Of a DNA stretch of 64,000 nucleotides, positions 27,542-36,697 are shown piece after piece. The DNA is from Methylomonas sp. MK1. GTDB taxonomy: Bacteria > Pseudomonadota > Gammaproteobacteria > Methylococcales > Methylomonadaceae. A program made the translations under genes and the position numbers. The stretch covers positions 3,348,001 through 3,412,000 of the forward strand of contig NZ_AQOV01000001.1 of assembly GCF_000365425.1 (NCBI RefSeq), in the 5' to 3' direction. A model generated the notes under the pieces. The model saw only the letters and a list, made by a program, of their open reading frames with translations. It ran no database searches and was not told where the DNA came from. Positions within the stretch are counted from its first letter, which is position 1; every line of letters starts with the position of its first letter.

Positions 27542-30500
27542 TGGCTGGGTTAATTCGCTTTGCGTTGACCCAGCGGCTGTTGATTTTACTCGGCGTACTG
27601 TTGCTGGTGGGCGGCGGTTATTATGCGGTCAAGCATATTCCCATCGATGCCTTTCCCGAGGTGTCGCCTACGCAGGTCAAGATCATCGTTAAAGCCAACG
27701 GCATGACGCCGGAAGAAGTGGAAGCACGGATTACCGCGCCGATTGAAGTTGAGTTGCTGGGCATTCCGCACCAAACCATGCTGCGCTCGTTGGCTAAATA
27801 TGCGATTACCGATATTACGCTGGATTTTGAAGAAGGCACCGATATTTACTGGGCCCGACAACAGGTCGCCGAACGGCTAAACACCTTGTGGGGCAATCTG
27901 CCGGAAGGCGTGCAAGGCGGCATCGCGCCGATGACCACGCCGCTGGGAGAGATGTTCATGTTCGCCATCGAGGGTGGCGATCTCACTTTGATGCAACGGC
28001 GAGAGCTATTGGATTGGACCATCCGCCCTGCTCTTCGTACCGTAAGCGGTGTCGCGGATGTGAACGCGCTTGGCGGCTTGGTGCGTAGTTTCGAAGTGGT
28101 GCCAGACAATGTCCGCATGGCGTCTCGAAATATCGATATGCAGCAATTGATGGCAGCCTTGCAAAACAATAACCGCAATGACGGAGCCGGTCGGCTTACT
28201 GAGGGTGAGGAAGCGCTGATAGTGCGCGCCGAAGGCAGGATCAAAAATGAACAGGACGTTAAGGCCATTGTTGTGGCACAGCACGAGGGTTTGCCGATCC
28301 GCGTGGAAGATATTGCCGAAGTGCGCATCGGTGCGCTGACTCGTTACGGTGCGGTCAGCAAGGACGGTAACGGCGAAGCGGTCACGGCGGTCGTGCTTAG
28401 TTTGCGGGGTGCCAATGCCCGGCAAACCATCGAGCAGCTGGAAAGTAAGTTAGCGGAATTGCAACCGGGCTTGCCGGAAGGCGTGCGTTTGAATGTGTTC
28501 TATAACCGTGGCGTGTTGGTCGGAAAAGCGGTAAATACCGTGTCCAAGGCTTTGCTGGAAGCTATTGTGCTGGTGGTGGTATTACTGATTCTGTTTCTCG
28601 GCGATCTACGGGCGGCATTGACCGTGGCATTGGCCTTACCGCTCGCGGCTTTGGTGACCTTCATCTTGATGCACGCGTTTGGCATGTCTGCGAACCTGAT
28701 GAGTCTGGGCGGTCTGGCGATAGCTATCGGGATGTTGGTGGACGGTGCGGTGGTGGTCGTGGAAAACGTGATTACCCAATTGGCCGATCATCACAAGGCG
28801 GAACGCTTACCGCGCCTGCACCTGATTTACCGGGCTACCCGCGAAGTGGCGGTGCCTGTGACGTCGGGCATTTTGATCATCATCATCGTGTTCTTACCGT
28901 TGCTGACCTTGCAGGGTCTGGAAGGCAAGCTGTTCGGGCCGGTGGCGATGACTATTGTATTTGCCTTAAGCGGATCCTTGATATTGTCATTAACCGTTAT
29001 TCCGGTGCTGGCGTCGCTGTTGCTGAAACAGGTATCCCATGAAGAACCCTGGTTGCCGCGCAAACTGTTGCAGTGGTATCAGCCTGTACTGGTTTGGTGT
29101 TTGGCTAACAGCAAAAAAGTCTTTATCGGCGCCGGCGCCATGCTGGTGGCAAGCGTATTGGTATTCACCCAGATCGGCAGTACCTTCATGCCGACCATGG
29201 ATGAAGGCGACATTATCGTGCAGCTGGAAAAATTGCCGTCTATTACGTTGCTGGATTCGGTGGCCTTGGACGGTAGAGTGCAGAAAAACATTCTCGAGCA
29301 TATCCCGGAAGTACAAACCGTGGTGTCCAGGGTTGGCACCGACGAGTTGGGTTTGGACCCGATGAGTTTGAACGATACCGACACTTTTCTGATTCTGAAG
29401 CCCAAAGCGGAATGGCGCATGGAAACCAAGGAAGAGTTGATCGAGGAAATCCGGAAAATTATGGATCACACGCCAGGGATTGCATTCGGATTTACACAGC
29501 CTATCGAAATGAGGGTCTCGGAAATGTTGACCGGGACTCGCGGCGACGTGGCGATCAAATTGTTTGGTGCGGATCTGGATACTTTGAATCATAAAGCGGA
29601 GCAGATCGAGGCGGTGCTGAAGACCATTCCTGGCGCCAGTGACGTGTTTACCCGTAAAAATGAGGGTATGCAGTTCCTGCAGCTGAGTATCGACCGAGAA
29701 GCTGCCGGCCGTTTTGGGTTGGATAGCAATAGTATCGAAGACATGTTGCGTGCCCAGATTGAAGGTGTACAGCAGGGTATCGTGCAAGAAGGCGTTAAGC
29801 GCACCCCATTGTTGCTACGCGGAGAAAGCAACACCGCCAACTTCGATAATTTGCAGATCAGTTTGCCTAATGGCGGTCATGTGCCGATTACCGCAGTCGC
29901 AAAGATTCAAGCGGTGGAAGGGGTGGTGTCGATAGATCGGGAAAAAGGCCAGCGTTTTGTGGTGATCCGCTGCAACGTGGAAGGCCGCGATCTGGTCGGT
30001 TTTGTCGACGAAGCACGCAAGGCGGTGAGCGAGAGGGTCAAATTGCCCAACGGTTTTCACGTGGCTTTCGGCGGTCAGTTTGAAAATCAACAACGCGCTT
30101 CGGCGCGGTTGTCTCTGGTGATTCCATTGTCGCTGGGGTTGATTTTTTTACTGCTGTTTTCGACATTCGGCTCGGTGCGGCAGGCCGTGCTAGTGTTGTC
30201 CAATATCCCGCTAGCCATGATAGGCGGCGTGTTTGCCTTGTGGCTGTCCGGCGAATATTTGTCGGTACCGGCGTCTGTTGGTTTCATCGCCCTGCTCGGC
30301 ATCGCGGTATTGAACGGGGTGGTGATGGTCAGTTATTTCAACCAGCTCTGCGCGACCGGTATGGAGGTATCCCGCGTGGTGATTATTGGCTCCGGTCGGC
30401 GGTTGCGGCCAGTGTTGATGACGGCCAGTATCGCCGCGTTCGGTTTGATTCCACTGCTGTTTGCGTCGGGACCCGGCTCGGAAATTCAGCGGCCGCTGGC

Positions 30501-30600
30501 TATCGTGGTCACCGGTGGTTTGCTGTCTTCGACCTTGTTAACCCTAATCTTGTTGCCAATACTCTATCGATTATATGGCCGTAACCCGGAGGCTTGTTAA
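27541..30600 (+). CDS. czcA: Heavy-metal efflux RND transporter (CzcA/CusA-like)
   Basis: This 1019-residue inner-membrane proton/metal antiporter has 12 predicted helices and two large periplasmic loops. The fourth-helix motif reads AIGMLVDGAVVVVEN. The DGA/VEN pattern is that of the HME-RND family, with AIG in place of the DFG seen in classic Zn/Co/Cd pumps, so the metal specificity is open. The ATG at 27541 overlaps the stop of the adaptor gene and has a GGAGGCG site. An upstream ATG at 27514 merely extends into it. Its stop overlaps the next gene (TAATG at 30598-30602). Confidence 0.93.
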   Translation: MAGLIRFALTQRLLILLGVLLLVGGGYYAVKHIPIDAFPEVSPTQVKIIVKANGMTPEEVEARITAPIEVELLGIPHQTMLRSLAKYAITDITLDFEEGTDIYWARQQVAERLNTLWGNLPEGVQGGIAPMTTPLGEMFMFAIEGGDLTLMQRRELLDWTIRPALRTVSGVADVNALGGLVRSFEVVPDNVRMASRNIDMQQLMAALQNNNRNDGAGRLTEGEEALIVRAEGRIKNEQDVKAIVVAQHEGLPIRVEDIAEVRIGALTRYGAVSKDGNGEAVTAVVLSLRGANARQTIEQLESKLAELQPGLPEGVRLNVFYNRGVLVGKAVNTVSKALLEAIVLVVVLLILFLGDLRAALTVALALPLAALVTFILMHAFGMSANLMSLGGLAIAIGMLVDGAVVVVENVITQLADHHKAERLPRLHLIYRATREVAVPVTSGILIIIIVFLPLLTLQGLEGKLFGPVAMTIVFALSGSLILSLTVIPVLASLLLKQVSHEEPWLPRKLLQWYQPVLVWCLANSKKVFIGAGAMLVASVLVFTQIGSTFMPTMDEGDIIVQLEKLPSITLLDSVALDGRVQKNILEHIPEVQTVVSRVGTDELGLDPMSLNDTDTFLILKPKAEWRMETKEELIEEIRKIMDHTPGIAFGFTQPIEMRVSEMLTGTRGDVAIKLFGADLDTLNHKAEQIEAVLKTIPGASDVFTRKNEGMQFLQLSIDREAAGRFGLDSNSIEDMLRAQIEGVQQGIVQEGVKRTPLLLRGESNTANFDNLQISLPNGGHVPITAVAKIQAVEGVVSIDREKGQRFVVIRCNVEGRDLVGFVDEARKAVSERVKLPNGFHVAFGGQFENQQRASARLSLVIPLSLGLIFLLLFSTFGSVRQAVLVLSNIPLAMIGGVFALWLSGEYLSVPASVGFIALLGIAVLNGVVMVSYFNQLCATGMEVSRVVIIGSGRRLRPVLMTASIAAFGLIPLLFASGPGSEIQRPLAIVVTGGLLSSTLLTLILLPILYRLYGRNPEAC

Positions 30601-30905
30601 TGAGTCACGAAGCATTTTTATTGACGGTGAATTCGCCGCCGAGTCTGGAAGAGGCGCTGGTAGATTGTCTGTTGTCATTGGAATGGCGGCAGGGATTTAC
30701 CAGTTTTCCGGCCAATGTTCACGACCATAATCAGCAGGGCTTGTCCTTGGCAGAACAGGTCGCGGGACATCAACGCAAAATTCGTTTTCAAATGTATGTG
30801 GAAAGACAAAACATTTCCGCATTATTGACTAAGCTAAAGGCGGATTTTAACGGTTCCGGACTTCATTATTGGCTGGTGCCGGCTATCGAACAAGGCATCA
30901 TCTAA
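30600..30905 (+). CDS. DUF3240 family protein
   Basis: This 101-residue soluble protein is translationally coupled to the pump gene (TAATG). It is a DUF3240 protein, a family I recall as often encoded with CzcCBA-type pumps and thought to have a PII-like ferredoxin fold. The function is unknown, possibly metal sensing or control of the pump. Its C-terminal half (ISALLTKLKADFNGSGLHYW followed by a P..EQG stretch) is nearly repeated in the next gene, so the two arose by duplication. Confidence 0.82.
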   Translation: MSHEAFLLTVNSPPSLEEALVDCLLSLEWRQGFTSFPANVHDHNQQGLSLAEQVAGHQRKIRFQMYVERQNISALLTKLKADFNGSGLHYWLVPAIEQGII

Positions 30906-31003
30906 GCATAAAGCATGCAGAAAACGACTGGGGATGCTACAGTTCGGACAAACAGCAGTTAAACATTTTTGAATGAGCTATTTTTCTTGCCACACATAGC
31001 CCT

Positions 31004-31717
31004 ATGAACATCTTTTTGCGACGCATTCCTGCTAATACCAGGCATACTGAAATTTCCGAGTTTGTGGCCCCTGCTTTGAAAAGCGGCTTATTCAGAAAAT
31101 CCGGCCGTATAGTCGATGTGGAGATTCTGGCCTTACAGGATACCCGCATAGGTACTATCGAATATCACGGTGTGGTAACGCTGGATTCCGAGCTTTCCGT
31201 GCAAAGAGTTGTTAAAGGTTTAAAAAATCGCCGGTTTAACGGCAGAATGGTGGTGGTTAGGCCTTATTACCATCGTAGCTGGTACAACGACCCTCGCCAA
31301 AATCAGACGCCTGTGTCTGCCGATATTATCGAAAAGCGCAAGGGTGATCGCAGGCGCGGTAAGTATCTACAAGTAATCAAAAATGCGTCTGATCGTTTTA
31401 ACAGTGAAGATGATTTTTTCCGAACCGTGCATCATCAACAGTTCTCCATTTCATTTATCGTGCCACCTGTCATGGAGGGGCCGATGATGGAGTGCCTGAT
31501 CAGTTTTGAGGAAGAGCTGCTCAATAGTGATACCGGCGAGCATAAAATCACCAAATTTCTCACCGAAGCCGACGATGCCGATCAGCAAACCGCGCGCTTT
31601 CAGATTTACGCCGAGAAAATGGCTATTTCCGCCTTGCTGGAAAAATTGAAGTCCGAATTTGCCGGCTCCGGTATCCATTACTGGATCATGCCGGTGGTTG
31701 AGAAGGGTGAAATCTAG
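31004..31717 (+). CDS. RRM-like domain fused to DUF3240
   Basis: The 237-residue protein has two parts. Residues 1-90 resemble an RNA recognition motif: a beta-1 start MNIFLRRIPANT, a helix (HTEISEFVAPALKSG), a central strand with TIEYHGVVTL in the RNP1-like place, and a terminal RMVVVRPYYHR strand. A basic linker (about 95-125, KRKGDRRRGKY) follows. Residues 145-237 are a DUF3240 domain close to the preceding gene (ISALLEKLKSEFAGSGIHYW). There is a 98 bp gap after the first DUF3240 gene. A role as RNA-binding regulator coupled to metal or ligand sensing is inference. The aromatic RNP residues are only partly kept, so RNA binding is unproven. Confidence 0.72.
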   Translation: MNIFLRRIPANTRHTEISEFVAPALKSGLFRKSGRIVDVEILALQDTRIGTIEYHGVVTLDSELSVQRVVKGLKNRRFNGRMVVVRPYYHRSWYNDPRQNQTPVSADIIEKRKGDRRRGKYLQVIKNASDRFNSEDDFFRTVHHQQFSISFIVPPVMEGPMMECLISFEEELLNSDTGEHKITKFLTEADDADQQTARFQIYAEKMAISALLEKLKSEFAGSGIHYWIMPVVEKGEI

Positions 31718-31746
31718 TTACTAAGCGGGTGCTTTAGCGATGGTTT

Positions 31747-31790
31747 GAACCAATACCCTTCTGGTTGGGAAGAGCATTGGTTCGGTATTG
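31747..31790 (+). promoter_or_regulatory. Two mutually exclusive hairpins after the RRM-DUF3240 gene
   Basis: One left arm, GAACCAATACC (31747-31757), can pair either with ATTGGTTC (31776-31783, eight pairs) or, through CAATACC, with GGTATTG (31784-31790, seven pairs). It lies 30 bp after the gene and just before the stop of the convergent ferredoxin gene. It may be a terminator or a switch. Confidence 0.35.
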
Positions 31791-31809
31791 CATTAGATAA
31801 TGACAGTTC

Positions 31810-32133
31810 TTACTTTTCCAACAACGCAAGTTTGCCGGGTTTGCCGTTCCACTCGTCGGCGTCCGGCAAAGAGTCTTTCACTTCCGTAATGATAGGCCAT
31901 TGTTTGGCCAGTTCCGCGTTCAGTGCCGCGAAGTGCTCTTGACCTTCCGGCAGCTCGTCTTCGGCGTGGATGGCGTTGGCTGGGCATTCAGGTTCGCACA
32001 AGGTGCAATCGATACATTCGTCGGGGTCTATAACCAGAAAATTGGGACCTTCATGAAAGCAATCGACGGGGCATACGTCAACACAGTCGGTAAATTTGCA
32101 TTTGATGCAGTTTTCGGTGATTACAAAAGCCAT
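31810..32133 (-). CDS. fdxA: 7Fe-8S ferredoxin FdxA
   Basis: The 107-residue ferredoxin has the Azotobacter FdI pattern: [18 protein letters not shown] carries the cysteines for a [3Fe-4S] and part of a [4Fe-4S] cluster, and [12 protein letters not shown] supplies the second cluster. It ends with a family-specific C-terminal extension ([15 protein letters not shown]). It transfers electrons at low potential to an unknown partner. It lies downstream of a terminator that ends the EF-G transcript, so it is likely transcribed on its own. Confidence 0.95.
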   Translation of the reverse strand: MAFVITENCIKCKFTDCVDVCPVDCFHEGPNFLVIDPDECIDCTLCEPECPANAIHAEDELPEGQEHFAALNAELAKQWPIITEVKDSLPDADEWNGKPGKLALLEK

Positions 32134-32193
32134 ATTGTTCTTCCAAGGTTAGGTAAATGAACAAGTGTCCGTGCATAGCGGATACTGTATGGT

Positions 32194-32225
32194 AAAAATG
32201 CACCTGCCGCTTAACGCGGCAGGTG
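32194..32225 (-). terminator. Intrinsic terminator of the EF-G gene
   Basis: CACCTGCCGC (32201-32210) pairs perfectly with GCGGCAGGTG (32216-32225) around TTAAC. Read on the minus strand the stem is followed by CATTTTT (32194-32200). Confidence 0.88.
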
Positions 32226-32281
32226 GCTGATCGGCAATACTAAGCAGGGTAAAGGGCCGACAAGGGCAGCCCCTATGATGC

Positions 32282-34387
32282 TTATTTGTCTTTGTTACGT
32301 TCCTTAACTTCTTTGATCACTTCTTCCGCGACGTTACGAGGGCAGGCGGTGTAGTGCGAGAACTCCATGGAGAATTGACCGCGACCTGAGGTCATGGTAC
32401 GCAAATCGCCAATGTAACCGAACATGTCGCTCAGCGGTACATCGGCTTTGATACGCACACCGGTAATGCCTGCGTCTTGCGATTTGATCATGCCGCGGCG
32501 ACGGTTCAAGTCGCCGATCACGTCACCGACGTGCGCATCCGGGGTGAATACGTCAACTTTCATGATTGGTTCCAGCAATTGCGGATTACCTTTCGGGATC
32601 GATTGACGATACGCGGCGCGAGCAGCGATTTCGAAAGCGATGGACGAGGAGTCAACTGCGTGGAAGCCACCGTCAGTCAGAATGACTTTGAAATCCAAGC
32701 AAGGGAAGCCTGCCAACACACCTTTGTCGATACTGGCTTTAAAGCCTTTTTCAACAGCAGGCCAGTATTCGCGAGGTACGTTACCGCCGGTAACTTGTGA
32801 TTCGAAAACAAAACCGCTGCCTGGCTCGCCTGGCTCGATGACGTAATCGATTTTCGCGTATTGACCTGAACCACCCGATTGTTTTTTGTGGGTGTAGCTG
32901 TCTTCGATACGTTGGGTAATGGTTTCGCGGTAAGCAACTTGTGGCTTACCCACGTTGACGTCTACACCATGGGTACGGCGCAAAATGTCGACTTTGATGT
33001 CAAGATGCAACTCGCCCATGCCTTTGATGATGGTTTCGCCGCTTTCTTGGTCGGTTTCGACGCGGAAAGACGGGTCTTCCTGCACCATTTTGCCGATCGC
33101 GATGCCCATTTTCTCGTTGCTGCCTTTGTCTTTTGGAGAAATGGCAATCGAGATAACAGGATCTGGGAATACCATCGGTTCCAGCGTAGCCGGTTGATCC
33201 GGGTCGCACAAGGTATGGCCGGTTTGCACGTTTTTCAGGCCAATCAATGCCACGATGTCGCCGGCTTGCGCGGTTTCGATCTCGTTGCGGTCGTCGGCGT
33301 GCATTTCCACCATACGGCCGATACGCTCGGTTTTACCGGTAAAGGTGTTCAGCAGGGTGTCGCCTTTTTTGATGCGGCCGGAGTAGATACGGACAAAGTT
33401 CAAGGCGCCGAAACGGTCGTCCATGATTTTGAACACCAGTGCGCGCAATGGGCGGTCGGCATCGACGATCGCGTGCTCGCCGGTTGGGACGCCTTCCAGG
33501 TCGGTTTCAGGCTGTGGATTAACTTCGGTTGGGTTCGGCAAATACTCGATAACGCCGTCCAGCACCAATTGCACGCCTTTGTTTTTGAAAGACGAGCCGC
33601 AGAAAGTCGGGAAGAAATCCATCGCGATGGTACCTTTACGGATGCAACGTTTGATTTCTTCGATGGTTGGCTCTTCACCTTCCAGATATTTTTCCATGAT
33701 GTCGTCGTCTTGATCAGCCACTTGGTCGATCAATTTCGCGCGCCATTCTTCGACTTGCTCTGCCATATCAGCAGGGACGTCTTGAATTTCGTATTTCAAT
33801 GGGTCACCGGAGTTATCCCACACCCAGGCTTTACGGGTCAGCAAATCGACCACGCCGACAAAGTTTTCTTCTTCGCCGATAGGCAGGGTCATTACAACCG
33901 GTTTCGCGCCCAATACTTGTTCGACCTGTTTAACGACGCGATAGAAGTCCGCGCCCAATCTGTCCAGTTTGTTGACGTAGATGACGCGAGAGACTTTGGA
34001 GTCGTTCGCATAACGCCAGTTGGTTTCGGATTGTGGCTCAACGCCGCCGGAACCGCAGAATACACCGACGCCGCCGTCCAACACTTTCAAGGAACGATAA
34101 ACTTCGATAGTAAAGTCAACGTGCCCAGGGGTGTCGATGATATTGAAACGGTGCGGTTGAAATTGGTTGGTACTGCCCGGCCAAAAACAGGTGGTGGCAG
34201 CCGATTGAATGGTGATGCCGCGTTCTTGCTCCTGCACCATGAAGTCTGTAGTCGCCGCGCCATCGTGCACTTCGCCGATTTTGTGGATTTTTCCGGTCAG
34301 CTTCAAAATCCGCTCGGTGGTAGTGGTTTTACCGGCATCGACGTGAGCGAAGATGCCGATGTTTCTGTAAAGCGATAGATCAGTCAT
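32282..34387 (-). CDS. fusA: Elongation factor G, stand-alone copy
   Basis: EF-G drives GTP-dependent ribosome translocation. The 701-residue protein has the P-loop AHVDAGKTT (14-22), [23 protein letters not shown], and domains II-V ([29 protein letters not shown]). The start [17 protein letters not shown] differs from the str-operon FusA of E. coli, and no rpsL, rpsG or tuf is adjacent. It may therefore be the second, EF-G2-type paralogue found in several gammaproteobacteria. Whether another EF-G exists elsewhere cannot be seen here. It ends at a strong terminator. Confidence 0.95.
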   Translation of the reverse strand: MTDLSLYRNIGIFAHVDAGKTTTTERILKLTGKIHKIGEVHDGAATTDFMVQEQERGITIQSAATTCFWPGSTNQFQPHRFNIIDTPGHVDFTIEVYRSLKVLDGGVGVFCGSGGVEPQSETNWRYANDSKVSRVIYVNKLDRLGADFYRVVKQVEQVLGAKPVVMTLPIGEEENFVGVVDLLTRKAWVWDNSGDPLKYEIQDVPADMAEQVEEWRAKLIDQVADQDDDIMEKYLEGEEPTIEEIKRCIRKGTIAMDFFPTFCGSSFKNKGVQLVLDGVIEYLPNPTEVNPQPETDLEGVPTGEHAIVDADRPLRALVFKIMDDRFGALNFVRIYSGRIKKGDTLLNTFTGKTERIGRMVEMHADDRNEIETAQAGDIVALIGLKNVQTGHTLCDPDQPATLEPMVFPDPVISIAISPKDKGSNEKMGIAIGKMVQEDPSFRVETDQESGETIIKGMGELHLDIKVDILRRTHGVDVNVGKPQVAYRETITQRIEDSYTHKKQSGGSGQYAKIDYVIEPGEPGSGFVFESQVTGGNVPREYWPAVEKGFKASIDKGVLAGFPCLDFKVILTDGGFHAVDSSSIAFEIAARAAYRQSIPKGNPQLLEPIMKVDVFTPDAHVGDVIGDLNRRRGMIKSQDAGITGVRIKADVPLSDMFGYIGDLRTMTSGRGQFSMEFSHYTACPRNVAEEVIKEVKERNKDK

Positions 34388-34607
34388 GGTTATACTCTAA
34401 AAATGGACATAAAAACTTTTAAACCCCAGCACCATTGCCACGGTTGGTTGTGGATCACATAGCTGCTAGTCTAGCGAAATATGCGGCCGGTCTTCGCTTT
34501 GCAAGGGTCTGAGGCGAAATTCACACGGCTTCTTCAAAGACAAGGTCAATGAAAATCTTCACATTCTAACCGAAAAATAACAAAAAGCAGAATGTCAATT
34601 GTGTGAA

Positions 34608-35546
34608 TTAGTTAAGAAGGCTATTGGAACGGATTTGCAGCTCCCGGAGTTGCATCAATACATAAAGCGATTGTAGGCAGGGGCAGTCTACACCTTGCCG
34701 CTGGGCGGCGCGCACCGCGTTACCGAGAATGGCTTCGGTTTCCATCGTATGTCCACGTTCAAAATCCAGCAGCATGCTGGTTTTGTACGGCGGCATATCG
34801 CGGGTCAGGGCAATGTGATTTTCGACAATATTGGCCGGTAGCGGATGGCCGCAAGCCTCGGCAATAGTACAGACTTCCTGCATGACCCGGCGCACAAAAT
34901 TTTCCTGATTCTGCAATATCGCCTGAGTTGCCAGTCCGCCGGATAATACCGATAGCGGATTGAACGGCGCATTCCAGACGCACTTTTGCCAGCGGCTGGC
35001 GACAATATCTGCACTAACCAAACATTCGATGCCAGCCCGCAGGAACAAGTCGCGCAAATACTGCGTTTTCGGCTCATCAATCTCCGACAGATTGCCCAGG
35101 ATCAGTTTGCCGTAGGCCAAATGGCTAATCTCACCGGGAGCCAGTCGGTTGCAGCAGATAAACGCCAAGCCGCTGATTAACAGATTGTCCGGAAACGCCA
35201 GTTGTATTTCTTGTTCAATCTCGACGCCGTTCTGAATCAGCACAATCGTCGTGTGCGGCGTTACTGCATCGCGAATCAGCGCAACTCGGTCAATGTCCGG
35301 GGTGACCTTGGTGCATAGAATCAAGTAATCCGGTTGACCTTGATACTCCGACGCCTGGCGTAAAACCTGGTTTGGCATGAATTGCCAACTACCCAAGGCA
35401 TGGCTTTCGATACGGTAACCCTGCTGTTTGACAATAGCATAGTCGGAGCGGCACACCACCGAGACATCGGCACCAGCCTTAGCCAGCAAGCCGCCATAAA
35501 AACCGCCTATGGCGCCGGCGCCGACGATCAATACCTTGTTGTTCAT
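34608..35546 (-). CDS. panE: 2-dehydropantoate 2-reductase
   Basis: PanE (ketopantoate reductase) makes pantoate for coenzyme A synthesis with NADPH. The 312-residue protein has the N-terminal Rossmann motif GAGAIGGFYGG (9-19), a catalytic-lysine segment WQKCVWNAPFNPLS (about 186-199) and the helical C-terminal domain. Its ATG overlaps the stop of hda by four bases (ATGA), so it is the last gene of a DUF2069-hda-panE operon. Related ketopantoate-reductase-like proteins of other function exist, but the motifs favour PanE. Confidence 0.88.
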   Translation of the reverse strand: MNNKVLIVGAGAIGGFYGGLLAKAGADVSVVCRSDYAIVKQQGYRIESHALGSWQFMPNQVLRQASEYQGQPDYLILCTKVTPDIDRVALIRDAVTPHTTIVLIQNGVEIEQEIQLAFPDNLLISGLAFICCNRLAPGEISHLAYGKLILGNLSEIDEPKTQYLRDLFLRAGIECLVSADIVASRWQKCVWNAPFNPLSVLSGGLATQAILQNQENFVRRVMQEVCTIAEACGHPLPANIVENHIALTRDMPPYKTSMLLDFERGHTMETEAILGNAVRAAQRQGVDCPCLQSLYVLMQLRELQIRSNSLLN

Positions 35547-36235
35547 GTTTCGTCAGCCAGAATCTGCTTTAAAAACGGAATGGTTAATTTGCGTTGCGCG
35601 GCCAAGGTGGCGCGGTCGATTTTTTCCAGGAGCAACCATAGCGCCGCCAAATCGTGAACGTAATGATTCAACAAAAACCGCCCAACTGTCGGCGGAATGT
35701 CAAAGCCCAGAAAATGGGCTTTATAAGTCAGTGCCTCGATTAACTGATCATCGCGCAAGGGCTGAATTTTTAAGGTCAGCCCCCAAGCCATCCGGGTTTT
35801 CAAGTCGGGCAAGGCAAAGCTTAAAAACTTCGGCGGGCAATCGGCGGCCAGCAGCAGTTTATGGTTGTTTTGCCGATGGGTGTTGTAAAACGCGAATAGC
35901 GCGTGCTCCCAATCACTATGGTCGGCAAGCAATTGAATATTGTCGAAACAGACCAACTCCAGGTCTTCCAAGCCTTCCAGCAAGGTCGGTGCCGGCAGTT
36001 TGTCAGCGTTAAAAGCCAGATAAAACGGATCTTTCCCCGCCAGCTTGGCTTGCTGACAACAGGCCTGTAATAAATGGCTCTTACCGCTACCGGCATCGCC
36101 CCAAACAAAAATCTGTTGCTCCTGGCCGTTTGTGGCCAAGGCCTGCAACTGAGTGACGATTTCGGTGTTATTGCCGGGAAAAAAACTGGCAAAGGTCTGA
36201 TCGTTCTGAAACTCGAATTGTAAGGGGACTTGCAT
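35543..36235 (-). CDS. hda: DnaA regulatory inactivator Hda
   Basis: Hda helps convert DnaA-ATP to DnaA-ADP after initiation. The 230-residue protein is a short DnaA-like AAA+ protein. It starts MQVPLQFEF, a clamp-binding-motif-like QVPLQF stretch used by Hda, and has Walker A GDAGSGKSH (about 46-54) and a DNIQLL Walker B. It lacks the DNA-binding domain of DnaA. The upstream in-frame extension to 36403 has no support and overlaps DUF2069. It lies 11 bp after DUF2069 and overlaps panE. Confidence 0.92.
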   Translation of the reverse strand: MQVPLQFEFQNDQTFASFFPGNNTEIVTQLQALATNGQEQQIFVWGDAGSGKSHLLQACCQQAKLAGKDPFYLAFNADKLPAPTLLEGLEDLELVCFDNIQLLADHSDWEHALFAFYNTHRQNNHKLLLAADCPPKFLSFALPDLKTRMAWGLTLKIQPLRDDQLIEALTYKAHFLGFDIPPTVGRFLLNHYVHDLAALWLLLEKIDRATLAAQRKLTIPFLKQILADET

Positions 36236-36246
36236 GCCGATTATGC

Positions 36247-36591
36247 TCAGGCTTTTTCCGCTTTGTAGACATACATGCCGGCGCCGAAGCACAGCAGTAG
36301 GCTGAACAACACTTCCAGCAGCGCATAAGGTCGTTCGATTTGACTGACATAAGCTTCGGCGACGCCATGCGCAAAATACGGCAGGCTTAAATAAGTCATC
36401 CAAGTACAGCTTTTCAGGTCGCGGTTCAATAAACCTTTAAATGGCAGCAATAGCGGTCCGACTGAGATTAACAATAGCAATGCGGTTGGTAACTGGTTGG
36501 ATGGGAACAATAGCGTGTGCCAAGCCATCATTAACAAAAACAGGCCGAAAAAGCCGATCAAGGCCGCGTAATAGTAATAGATTCGTTGCAT
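36247..36591 (-). CDS. DUF2069 family inner-membrane protein
   Basis: The 114-residue protein has about four hydrophobic helices and belongs to the DUF2069 family, found next to hda in many gammaproteobacteria. Function is unknown. The start MQRIYYYY at 36591 fits the family, and an in-frame upstream start adds an improbable 21 residues. It is the first gene of the operon with hda and panE. Confidence 0.82.
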   Translation of the reverse strand: MQRIYYYYAALIGFFGLFLLMMAWHTLLFPSNQLPTALLLLISVGPLLLPFKGLLNRDLKSCTWMTYLSLPYFAHGVAEAYVSQIERPYALLEVLFSLLLCFGAGMYVYKAEKA

Positions 36592-36697
36592 GAGAGCGGC
36601 AAATGGCCAGAGTGATGGAGTTAAAGCTGATCTATTATCACAAAGTCTCTGCAATAATGCAGTGCCACTGGTGTTTTAACCCACAAAGGAGATGATC

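Noticed and set aside
28990..29787. 265-codon open frame antisense to the czcA-like gene
   Set aside because: It is a shadow of a well-supported gene, with no ribosome-binding site.
32879..34378. 499-codon open frame on the plus strand, antisense to the EF-G gene
   Set aside because: It exactly mirrors a conserved protein gene on the other strand; the translated product is low in recognisable motifs and owes its length to codon bias.
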